A stretch of DNA of 11,785 nt, taken from the NCBI GenBank assembly GCA_023700785.1, contig JAMPYH010000052.1, positions 1 to 11,785 on the forward strand, in the 5' to 3' direction. The position numbers were made by a program, and so were the translations under genes. The notes under the pieces were generated by a model. The model was given only the letters and a program-made list of their open reading frames with translations, made no database searches and was not told the origin of the DNA. Positions within the stretch are counted from its first letter, which is position 1. The number at the start of each line of letters is the position of its first letter. Shown one piece after another: positions 1-6,495 of this stretch. This DNA is from Candidatus Zixiibacteriota bacterium (GTDB lineage Bacteria; Zixibacteria; MSB-5A5; GN15; FEB-12).

Positions 1-534
1 AACGATCTGCTGAATAAACTTCAGCCGGAGCGTTTCCCTGATTTCGCCTGGTCGGTCTACTCCGTTCCCCAGGTAGATTATCCGTTCCACCAGATGGTTC
101 TCTCGGTGCAGAAATCATCAATCGACAAGCTGTACAATCCGCTGACAGTTGGCCGTTTGCTCAACAATCTTGAGCGTTATCCTGACGGCGCGGAGAAGTA
201 CACGATGTACGACATGTTTACCGACTGTCGTCGTACGATCTGGACCGAGGCGATCACGCCGGCGACGACCAACAGTTTCCGTCGTCAGCTCCAATTGGCG
301 CACTTGCAGAAAGTGATCGACATTTATTTAAGCAGCCCCGCAGTCTATCCGTCAGACGCTCGCACACTGGCGGCGAATGATCTGGACGTGATCGAAGGAG
401 CCGCCGGACGCGCAGCCGGAGCGGCCGGGGTCGATGACATGACGCGCGCCCACTTCAAAGAGGTGGTCCGCCAGATCAAGGCGGCTCGGTCCGCTCAACG
501 CGAGTTCCAGACAGGAATGGTCTTCGGCGGTTGA
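1..534 (+). CDS. C-terminal part of a zinc-dependent metalloprotease (DUF4953/DUF5117 type), 5' end outside window
   Basis: The reading frame is open from base 1 and ends at TGA 532-534, so about 177 C-terminal residues are visible. The segment resembles the extreme C-terminus of large secreted or periplasmic zinc metalloproteases that carry DUF5117 and DUF4953 domains. Typical elements, in order, are an 'RFPDFAW...VDYPFHQ' stretch, a 'DKLYNPLTVGRLLN' helix, 'YTMYDMFTDCRRTIW', and an end rich in Ala and Arg with 'DDMTRAHFKEVVRQI'. Family members have the catalytic HExxH several hundred residues upstream, so the catalytic motif, signal peptide and start cannot be checked here. Substrates of the family are poorly known. 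A terminator directly follows the stop, so this is the last gene of its unit. The assignment rests on remembered family patterns and is fairly but not fully secure. Confidence 0.68.
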   Translation, partial: NDLLNKLQPERFPDFAWSVYSVPQVDYPFHQMVLSVQKSSIDKLYNPLTVGRLLNNLERYPDGAEKYTMYDMFTDCRRTIWTEAITPATTNSFRRQLQLAHLQKVIDIYLSSPAVYPSDARTLAANDLDVIEGAAGRAAGAAGVDDMTRAHFKEVVRQIKAARSAQREFQTGMVFGG

Positions 535-536
535 GC

Positions 537-564
537 TTGCGCTGAGTCGTAACTCTGCTATACT
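537..564 (+). promoter_or_regulatory. putative sigma70 promoter for the nitroreductase gene, overlapping the upstream terminator
   Basis: A TTGCGC -35-like hexamer (537-542), a 16-nt spacer and TATACT (559-564) are preceded by TG at 556-557, giving an extended -10. Transcription would start near base 571, inside the left arm of the terminator hairpin at 567-596. The site begins 3 nt after the stop codon of the upstream gene. It is the only good promoter candidate between the two genes. Confidence 0.5.
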
Positions 565-566
565 AC

Positions 567-605
567 ACCGGACTCCGCAATCGCGCGGGGTCCGGTTTTC
601 TTTTT
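567..605 (+). terminator. rho-independent terminator of the zinc protease gene
   Basis: A 12-bp stem (567-578 with 585-596, one G-T wobble) closes a 6-nt loop AATCGC. It is followed by a T-rich tract, TTTTCTTTTT when the last stem T is counted, ending at 605. This is a classic intrinsic terminator 32 nt after the upstream stop codon. The T tract directly touches the GAGG ribosome binding site of the next gene. Confidence 0.88.
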
Positions 606-616
606 GAGGTTTAAGC

Positions 617-1393
617 ATGAATCAGCTCATAGACTTTCTCCGCGGCCATGCGTCGGCACGCCAATTCACCGACCAGACGATCTCGCTCAAAGATGAGCGG
701 ATGATACTGACGACCGCTCAGCAGTCGCCGACATCGTCTAATCTCCAGGGCTATTCTATCATCGCCATACGGGAGCAGGCGACCAAGCTGCGGATGTCAG
801 AACTCTGCGGGAATCAACAGCATATCATTGACTGTCCGCTCTTCCTCGTCTTTTGCGCCGATCTCTATCGGCTGCGGCGAGTCTCGGAGCGCGCGGGTTA
901 CCCATTTTTTGGCGAGTACACTGAGCTGTTCATTGTGGCGACGGTCGATACCACGCTCGCAGCAGGAAGGGCGCTCATGGCGGCGCAGGCGATGGGAATG
1001 GGTGGCGTCATGGTGGGCGCGATTAGAAATCACATCGCCGAAGTCTCGGAGAAGCTCGCATTGCCGGAGCTGGTCTATCCGGTCATGGGGATGTCATTGG
1101 GTTATCCGAGCGTTGAGCCCAAAGTCAAGCCGCGGATCTCGCTCGACGGTATCCGATTTGCGGAGAATTATGAGCCGGAGAAGATCGACCCCGCCATCAG
1201 TGAGTATGATGAACGATTGATCCAGTTCGGGCATTTACAGGGTCGGGAAGTACAACCGGAAAAGTATCCGGAGTTCAAGGGGAGATATACCTGGTCGGAA
1301 CATACGGCTCGAAGGCTGGCCAACACCTCGCCAACCACCCGCCGCCCGCATATGAAGCATTACCTTAAGAGTCGAGGCTTCATTCTGAAGTAA
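617..1393 (+). CDS. NfsA/FRP-type FMN-dependent nitroreductase (NAD(P)H oxidoreductase)
   Basis: This 258-residue protein fits the NfsA/FRP branch of the nitroreductase superfamily (usually 240-260 residues). These are homodimeric cytosolic flavoproteins that use NADPH or NADH to reduce nitro-aromatics, quinones or free flavin. Visible signatures are HASARQF at residues 11-17, whose Arg15 is the phosphate-contacting arginine of FMN binding, QQSPTSSNLQGYSI at 35-48, a GNQQHI segment followed by PLFLVFCADLYRL, and the AMGMGGVMVGAIRNHI loop near residue 130. A WSEH motif precedes the C-terminal helix, as in NfsA. The start is supported by GAGG at 606-609 with a 7-nt spacer. It appears to be transcribed alone from the promoter at 537-564. 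The physiological substrate cannot be read from sequence. Its stop lies 3 nt from the stop of the convergent LOG gene. Confidence 0.92.
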   Translation: MNQLIDFLRGHASARQFTDQTISLKDERMILTTAQQSPTSSNLQGYSIIAIREQATKLRMSELCGNQQHIIDCPLFLVFCADLYRLRRVSERAGYPFFGEYTELFIVATVDTTLAAGRALMAAQAMGMGGVMVGAIRNHIAEVSEKLALPELVYPVMGMSLGYPSVEPKVKPRISLDGIRFAENYEPEKIDPAISEYDERLIQFGHLQGREVQPEKYPEFKGRYTWSEHTARRLANTSPTTRRPHMKHYLKSRGFILK

Positions 1394-1396
1394 CCG

Positions 1397-2380
1397 CTAT
1401 TGGCGACGGCGCGGCCGGGACTTGACCGACGCTACCCGTTTGACCCGCTCTCGCGCCTGGTGAACCTGATCCGCGAGCAGACCCTCCTGTTCTTCGACAC
1501 CATTGGCCCGATCTTGTTTGCCGTTCTCAGCGGCGCGGAAGAAATACTTGATGTAGTTCCAGGCATCTTCTGCTTTGTCCGCATAGACAAATAGCTTGAG
1601 ATCTTCGGCGTCGATAGTCCCCTCGGCGACAAGATATTCAAAGTCGATCAGATTTTTCCAGTACTGCTCGCCAAACAGGACGATCGGCAATTGAGGGACT
1701 TTGCGCGTTTGCACCAACGTCAGCGCCTCGAAAAGTTCATCGAGCGTCCCAAACCCGCCGGGAAACGCGACCAACGCTTTGGCGCGAAGCAGGAAGTGCA
1801 TCTTGCGGATCGCGAAATAATGGAATTGCAGGCACAGCTCGGGAGTGATGTACGGGTTCGGCTCCTGCTCCATCGGCAGCGTGATATTCAGGCCGATCGA
1901 TTTGGCGTTGACATCGTACGCGCCGCGGTTGGCCGCTTCCATGATCCCCGGACCGCCGCCGGTAATGATCACATACTCGTGCTTCCCTTTGCGCTTCTGG
2001 GTGTCTTCAGACACCAGCCGAGCGAACTCGCGGGCCTCATCGTAATAGCGTGCCTTGGCCAGAATTCGCCTGGCGACAGCCAGTTCAGCGCGAAGGCGCT
2101 TGACATCGGGTTCAATGCGGAGCCGCTGTTCGATCTCCTTCACTCGGCGGGCAGCTTCGGCATGTTCAACCAGTCGGGTCGCGCCGAATACGACAATGGT
2201 CGAACTGATCTTGTGCTGGCGAAAGGTCATTTCCGGCTTAAGCAGTTCGAGCTGAAGGCGGACGGGGCGAAGTTCCTCCAGTCCGAGGAAGTCGAGATCC
2301 TTGTACGCGATGTCGTAGGCCGGAGAAGCTTTCAGCTTCTCAAGCATCTTTTGTTTATTGATCGGTTTCGAATTACTCAT
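1397..2380 (-). CDS. LOG-family (TIGR00730-like) Rossmann-fold nucleotide phosphoribohydrolase, long form
   Basis: This 327-residue protein has the LOG/'lysine decarboxylase-like' core: VVFGATR at 63-69, GGGPGIMEA at 141-149, FAIRKMHF at 189-196 and PGGFGTLDE at 207-215. The last is the PGGxGTxxE signature. Family members hydrolyse nucleoside 5'-monophosphates (cytokinin ribotides in LOG, purine and pyrimidine nucleotides in PpnN) to a free base and ribose 5-phosphate. True lysine decarboxylase activity is not expected. At 327 residues it is longer than short LOGs (about 190-200) and shorter than PpnN (about 450). It has a roughly 60-residue N-terminal extension, a charged helical insert at about 72-130, and a basic tail ending in SRPRRRQ. 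It lies 46 nt downstream of pfkA on the same strand, so co-transcription is likely. The ATG at 2378-2380 has GGAAG directly against it rather than a spaced ribosome binding site. ATG 2345-2347 is an alternative but has no better site. Confidence 0.88.
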   Translation of the reverse strand: MSNSKPINKQKMLEKLKASPAYDIAYKDLDFLGLEELRPVRLQLELLKPEMTFRQHKISSTIVVFGATRLVEHAEAARRVKEIEQRLRIEPDVKRLRAELAVARRILAKARYYDEAREFARLVSEDTQKRKGKHEYVIITGGGPGIMEAANRGAYDVNAKSIGLNITLPMEQEPNPYITPELCLQFHYFAIRKMHFLLRAKALVAFPGGFGTLDELFEALTLVQTRKVPQLPIVLFGEQYWKNLIDFEYLVAEGTIDAEDLKLFVYADKAEDAWNYIKYFFRAAENGKQDRANGVEEQEGLLADQVHQARERVKRVASVKSRPRRRQ

Positions 2381-2426
2381 CTTCCGTGATATTCCCTGTT
2401 CCCATTACAGGTTGTCGCCATTGGAG

Positions 2427-3566
2427 CTACTTGTGAAGCACCGCAAGGTATTCCTCGAGCGGCATATCCTGGGGCACGCCGAGACAGACACCAACTGCCT
2501 GCGCGGTCTTGATCCAGGGATGGTCAGGGGTCACCCGGCGGTATTTTCCGGCGACTTCCGATATCGGTACTGAAGTGATCTCGTTATCTCGCAGCGCGAC
2601 CATCCGGCCGTATTGGCCGCGTGCCGCGTGATGCACCGCTTCGACACCGTAGCGGGTGGCGAGCAGTCGATCATACGCGGAGGGAGCGCCGCCGCGCAAC
2701 AGATGTCCGAGGATAGTTACCCGACATTCCAGTTTGAGCAGAGCTTCAAGTTGCGCCGCGATACGATGTGAGACGCCGCCAAGCCTGATGGCGTCGGGAG
2801 AGTTTTTGATGAGCCGCGAGACGGTCATCTCCCCCCCTGCGGGCTTGGCCCCTTCGCCCACCACCATGATCGAGAAGTTCTTCCCTTGCGACTTGCGGAG
2901 CTTTATCTGTTCGCAGATCGGGTCGAGATCGTAAGGGAACTCGGGGAGCAGAATAATGTCGCCGCCGCCGGCCAGGCCGGCGCCGAGCGCGATCCACCCG
3001 GCGTAGCGTCCCATTACTTCGACGATCATGACTCGATGATGCGACTGGGCGGTCGTATGGATCTTGTCGATCGCCTCAACCGCGGTTTGCAGCGCCGAAT
3101 CAAATCCGAACGTCTGGTCTGTCCCCAGCAGGTCATTGTCGATCGTCTTCGGGACACCAACGATGCGGAGACCCTTTGCGGCAAGTTGCGATGACGCCGC
3201 CATAGTACCGTCGCCGCCGATCGCGATCAGGCCGTCAAGACCCAGCGACTCAAAATTGAGAACGGTCTCATTTGACCGATCGAGATAAACGTAATCGTCC
3301 CCCTGGAGCACCGGGAATCTAAACGGATCGGCTCGATTTGAGGTGCCGAGGATCGTCCCGCCCTGCGACAGCAGCCCGGGAACATCCTTCATATCGATAG
3401 TACGATATCGATTCTCGACCAGGCCCTCATAGCCATCCATGAACCCGACAACTTCCATACCGTATTCGTTTTCGGCGGTCTTAACGACCGCGCGAATAAC
3501 GGCATTCAATCCGGGGCAGTCACCGCCGCCCGTCAAGAGACCCAACCGCTTTTTAGTCTTTGGCAT
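2427..3566 (-). CDS. pfkA: 6-phosphofructokinase, PfkA family with mixed Gly/Lys specificity signature
   Basis: This 379-residue cytosolic enzyme phosphorylates fructose 6-phosphate to fructose 1,6-bisphosphate, the committed step of glycolysis. Motifs in order are LLTGGGDCPGLNAVIR (10-25), GGDGT (117-121), PKTIDND (139-145) with the catalytic Asp at 143, MGRYAGW (185-191), VVGEGA (235-240) and GHLLRGGAPSAYDR (287-300). At the two residues that separate ATP from pyrophosphate enzymes (Gly104 and Gly124 in E. coli numbering) it has Gly120 and Lys140. Gly favours ATP, while Lys is shared with PPi-dependent forms, as in group III 'mixed-substrate' PFKs. ATP is the more likely donor. It is longer than E. 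coli PfkA (320) because of extra sequence before the GGDGT motif and at the C-terminus. An in-frame TAG at 3576-3578 fixes the start at or below 3566, yet no clear Shine-Dalgarno site precedes it. The LOG gene follows 46 nt downstream. Confidence 0.95.
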   Translation of the reverse strand: MPKTKKRLGLLTGGGDCPGLNAVIRAVVKTAENEYGMEVVGFMDGYEGLVENRYRTIDMKDVPGLLSQGGTILGTSNRADPFRFPVLQGDDYVYLDRSNETVLNFESLGLDGLIAIGGDGTMAASSQLAAKGLRIVGVPKTIDNDLLGTDQTFGFDSALQTAVEAIDKIHTTAQSHHRVMIVEVMGRYAGWIALGAGLAGGGDIILLPEFPYDLDPICEQIKLRKSQGKNFSIMVVGEGAKPAGGEMTVSRLIKNSPDAIRLGGVSHRIAAQLEALLKLECRVTILGHLLRGGAPSAYDRLLATRYGVEAVHHAARGQYGRMVALRDNEITSVPISEVAGKYRRVTPDHPWIKTAQAVGVCLGVPQDMPLEEYLAVLHK

Positions 3567-3581
3567 ACCGACAGTCTACAC

Positions 3582-3629
3582 TTTTAGGCCGCCAAAGGGA
3601 AAATAATAATTGGCGGCGGAGTTTTAGGC
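3582..3629. repeat. direct repeat TTTTAGGC, two copies 40 bp apart, upstream of pfkA
   Basis: TTTTAGGC occurs at 3582-3589 and 3622-3629, exactly 40 bp apart, about four helical turns. The copies flank and touch the inverted repeat at 3588-3617. A related GGCCTAA, in the opposite orientation, lies at 3731-3737 in the spacer of the putative phosphorylase promoter. The arrangement is compatible with binding sites of one regulator. No regulator is identified. Confidence 0.45.
3588..3617. promoter_or_regulatory. inverted repeat GCCGCCAA-N14-TTGGCGGC in the pfkA upstream region
   Basis: Perfect 8-bp arms at 3588-3595 and 3610-3617 are separated by an AT-rich 14-nt spacer. It lies 22 nt upstream of the pfkA start. 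It could be an operator or, if transcribed, a hairpin in the pfkA leader. It lacks a terminator-like T tract towards pfkA. Confidence 0.45.
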
Positions 3630-3667
3630 GTGTTATCTATCAATCGGCATGAATGGAAACGACTTGA

Positions 3668-3683
3668 GCCAATACGAGTTGGC
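3668..3683. repeat. short inverted repeat GCCAA-N6-TTGGC in the pfkA-phosphorylase divergent region
   Basis: Arms of 5 bp (3668-3672 and 3679-3683) flank TACGAG. The half-site is the same as the inner five bases of the 8-bp arms at 3588-3617, so the two palindromes may be related. Short arms make chance occurrence possible. Confidence 0.25.
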
Positions 3684-3725
3684 CGGACGCCGGATTTCGG
3701 GCGGAAGTCGTGACACCAGGTTAAC

Positions 3726-3754
3726 TTGTCGGCCTAAGGTACGATACATATAAG
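3726..3754 (+). promoter_or_regulatory. putative sigma70 promoter of the glucan phosphorylase gene
   Basis: TTGTCG (3726-3731), a 17-nt spacer and TATAAG (3749-3754) resemble a sigma70 promoter with an expected start near 3761, giving a leader of about 40 nt. The spacer contains GGCCTAA (3731-3737), which matches, in inverted orientation, the repeats upstream of pfkA. Confidence 0.45.
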
Positions 3755-3802
3755 AGTTGACGACCCGCGGCAGAATCGATAGGACCAGCACAAGGATAGG
3801 CA

Positions 3803-6370
3803 ATGCGCGTTAAACAGCTTCTCGTACTTCCCACTGTCCCCGACCGCTTAAAACCGCTCCAGGAGATGGCCAACAACCTTTGGTTCTCGTGGAACTTTGA
3901 CGTGGTCCGTCTTTTCATCCGGCTCGATCCGGAGATGTGGGAAGCCTGCTACCAGAATCCGATCGAGATGCTCTCCCGCCTGCCGCAGGAATCGCTCGCC
4001 AAAGCCGCGCAGGACGAAGCGTTCCTGATCAGCCTCGATCGCGTGTACGAAAAGTACAAAGACTATCTCTCGCGCAAGAAGTGGTTCCACTACAAGTATC
4101 CAGACATGGAAGATCAGCGGATCGCGTACTTCTCATTGGAGTATGGTCTGGATACCGGGTTGCCGGTCTATTCCGGCGGACTGGGAGTTCTTGCCGGTGA
4201 CACGCTGAAGTCAGCCTCGGATCTCGGCCTTCCGCTGATCGGCGTGGGGCTGCTCTATCGTTACGGATATTTCCGGCAGATCCTCTCCCCCGACGGTTGG
4301 CAACAGGAGCGGTACGAGGAGAATGACTGGTACCACATGCCGGTGGATCTGGTCAAGAACGGGAAGGATGAACCGCTCCGAGTGACGGTGGAACTGGATG
4401 GCATGCCGGTGCATTGCCAGATCTGGAAGGTGACGGTCGGTCATATTCCACTCTATTTGCTGGACACGAATATACCGGAGAACTCGACCAAGGCGCGCGA
4501 GATCACGTCGGTATTGTATGGCGGCGACAAAGATATGCGGATCCGCCAGGAGATCATTCTCGGTATTGGCGGCGTCCGCGCGCTCAAAGCGCTGGGGCTG
4601 AACCCAGGTGTTTATCACATGAATGAAGGACACAGTTGGTTTCTGACGTTGGAGAGGTTGCGCATCCTGATGCACGAAAAAGGGCTCAGCTTCTACGAAG
4701 CCTCGCAGTTTGTCTGGGCGACCAGTGTCTTTACCACGCATACCCCGGTTCCGGCAGGCAATGAACGATTTGATCCGGTGCTGGTGCACCGCTACCTGGG
4801 AGATCACATCCGGCAATTGGGGATCAGCTGGAAAGATTTCCTGACCTTTGGGCGGATCAATCCGCTGGATGAAAACGAGACATTCTGTATGACGGTCGCG
4901 GCGCTGAAGTACTCGGCCCACAACAACGGCGTCTCACAACTTCACAAGCATGTATCGCGCGATATGTGGCACCACATCTGGCCGGGTCTCCCCAAGGAAG
5001 AGATCCCGATCACCGGTATCACCAACGGAGTACACCTCTCGTCCTGGATATCGCATGAGATGAATGATCTGTTCGAGTCGTATCTCGGACCGCATTTTAC
5101 CGAACGTCCGGGCGCGCCCGAGATCTGGGATAAAGTGAGCAAAGTGCCGGATATCGAACTCTGGCGCATCCATGCCAAACGCCGGGAACGACTGATCTTT
5201 TTCGCGCGGAAGCGGCTCTCGCGCCAACTTGAAAAGCGGAAATCAACCCAGTTTGAGATCCAGCGGGTTGAGCAGGTGCTCGACCCGCAGGTGCTGACTA
5301 TCGGCTTCGCGCGTCGTTTTTCGACCTACAAACGCGGTTATCTGATCTTCAGCGACCCGGATCGCCTAGAAAAGATACTGAATAACAGCAAGACCCCCGT
5401 CCAGATCATACTCGCCGGCAAGGCGCATCCGCTGGATAATCCGGGGAAAGATGTCATTAAGAAGATCCTTGGGTTTCTCAATCAGGATCGCTTCCGCCAA
5501 CGGATCATCTTCCTCGAGGATTACGACATCAACGTCGCCCGCTATCTGGTCCAGGGAGTCGATGTCTGGCTGAACAATCCGCGCCGGCCGGAGGAAGCTT
5601 CGGGGACGTCCGGGATGAAAGCCGCGATCAACGGCGCGCTCAATTTCTCGGTGCTGGACGGCTGGTGGGATGAAGGGTATTCCGAGGCGACCGGATTTAA
5701 GATCGGCAACGGCGAGGAGTACGAAAACTCCGATGTCGGCGACCGACTCGAAGCGGAATCTTTGTACAATACGCTGGAGCGCGAGATCGTTCCGCTCTTC
5801 TATGAACGGGAGAACCGCGACTATCCGGAGGATTGGGTCGCCCGGATGAAAGGGTCGATCACGATGGCCGGGCGATCATTTTCGGCGGCCCGGATGTCGA
5901 TGGAATATACCGACCGATTCTATCTCCCGACCATGCGCGCTAATGACGCGCTCTCGGCTGACAATTATGCCGGGGCGCGCAATTTGACGGCATGGCTGGA
6001 GCGAGTTCAGGCAGCCTGGGATAAAGTCCAGATCCGGGATATCGATATGCCGGAGTTGGGACAGGCCGTCAGTATCGGCCAGAAGATCCCGGTCAGGATG
6101 CGCGTGTTTCTTGATGGCATCAGACCGCAGGATGTCCGCGTCGAAGTAGTCGCGGGACGGTTGAGTTCACAGGAGCAGTTGGTCAATTTTGTTCCCGTGG
6201 AGGCGCGGTTGAATGGTCAGGGATCCAATCCGCCGACGGATAATGTCTATGAGTATTACGGCGAAGTCGTCTGCAAGGAATCGGGACGGCTCGGTATCAC
6301 CGCGCGAGTTGTGCCGCGGAATGAATACTTGACGGATTCACCGAAGCCAAAGCTGATCAGTTGGTGGTAG
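3803..6370 (+). CDS. glgP: alpha-glucan (glycogen/maltodextrin) phosphorylase, GT35
   Basis: This 855-residue cytosolic enzyme releases glucose 1-phosphate from alpha-1,4-glucans using orthophosphate and pyridoxal phosphate. It belongs to the TIGR02094-type alpha-glucan phosphorylases rather than the classical E. coli/animal type. The N-terminus has a DUF3417-like region with LQEMANNLWFSWN at 19-31. The catalytic part includes YFSLEYGLDTGLPVYSGG near 109-126, GVLAGDTLKSASDLG to about 142, HMNEGH at 272-277, TTHTPVPAGNERF, and the PLP site EASGTSGMKAA, whose Schiff-base lysine is Lys606. The last 115 or so residues form a beta-rich C-terminal domain usual for this branch. The start is supported by AAGGA at 3792-3796 with a 6-nt spacer. 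It is divergent from pfkA, consistent with linked control of glucan breakdown and glycolysis. I see no frameshift. Family assignment is secure; preference for glycogen or maltodextrin is not determined. Confidence 0.95.
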   Translation: MRVKQLLVLPTVPDRLKPLQEMANNLWFSWNFDVVRLFIRLDPEMWEACYQNPIEMLSRLPQESLAKAAQDEAFLISLDRVYEKYKDYLSRKKWFHYKYPDMEDQRIAYFSLEYGLDTGLPVYSGGLGVLAGDTLKSASDLGLPLIGVGLLYRYGYFRQILSPDGWQQERYEENDWYHMPVDLVKNGKDEPLRVTVELDGMPVHCQIWKVTVGHIPLYLLDTNIPENSTKAREITSVLYGGDKDMRIRQEIILGIGGVRALKALGLNPGVYHMNEGHSWFLTLERLRILMHEKGLSFYEASQFVWATSVFTTHTPVPAGNERFDPVLVHRYLGDHIRQLGISWKDFLTFGRINPLDENETFCMTVAALKYSAHNNGVSQLHKHVSRDMWHHIWPGLPKEEIPITGITNGVHLSSWISHEMNDLFESYLGPHFTERPGAPEIWDKVSKVPDIELWRIHAKRRERLIFFARKRLSRQLEKRKSTQFEIQRVEQVLDPQVLTIGFARRFSTYKRGYLIFSDPDRLEKILNNSKTPVQIILAGKAHPLDNPGKDVIKKILGFLNQDRFRQRIIFLEDYDINVARYLVQGVDVWLNNPRRPEEASGTSGMKAAINGALNFSVLDGWWDEGYSEATGFKIGNGEEYENSDVGDRLEAESLYNTLEREIVPLFYERENRDYPEDWVARMKGSITMAGRSFSAARMSMEYTDRFYLPTMRANDALSADNYAGARNLTAWLERVQAAWDKVQIRDIDMPELGQAVSIGQKIPVRMRVFLDGIRPQDVRVEVVAGRLSSQEQLVNFVPVEARLNGQGSNPPTDNVYEYYGEVVCKESGRLGITARVVPRNEYLTDSPKPKLISWW

Positions 6371-6378
6371 ACACAAAC

Positions 6379-6420
6379 CCAGGCCTTCTCGCTCCAGCCT
6401 AGCCGGATCGAGAAACCTGG
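6379..6420. repeat. imperfect hairpin just after the phosphorylase stop codon
   Basis: CCAGG (6379-6383) pairs with CCTGG (6416-6420) and TTCTCG (6386-6391) with CGAGAA (6409-6414), leaving a 17-nt loop and small internal bulges. The TTCTCG arm can instead pair with a second CGAGAA copy at 6488-6493, because GGATCGAGAA is duplicated at 6405-6414 and 6484-6493. No T tract follows this hairpin. Confidence 0.4.
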
Positions 6421-6442
6421 AGTACGAAATAATGAGCATGCA

Positions 6443-6473
6443 GAAGGCCGGTCTCGACAAGAGGCCGGCCTTT
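6443..6473. terminator. strong GC hairpin between convergent glgP and VWA genes, likely bidirectional terminator
   Basis: A 12-bp stem (6444-6455 with 6461-6472, one wobble), extendable by a G-T pair at 6443/6473, closes a 5-nt loop GACAA. It is placed where both converging transcripts need to end. The T tract is short on the plus strand (TTT at 6471-6473) and weak on the minus strand, so efficiency as a rho-independent terminator is uncertain. TTTTT at 6500-6504 follows the whole structured region on the plus strand. Confidence 0.6.
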
Positions 6474-6495
6474 GCTACTGGAGGGATCGAGAAGG

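Noticed and set aside
1691..2389. Open frame of about 232 codons antisense to the LOG gene
   Set aside because: The minus strand carries the LOG signature motifs; the plus-strand product looks like random composition.
4211..4921. Open frame of about 236 codons antisense to glgP
   Set aside because: It lies wholly inside well-conserved phosphorylase coding sequence and has no family resemblance.
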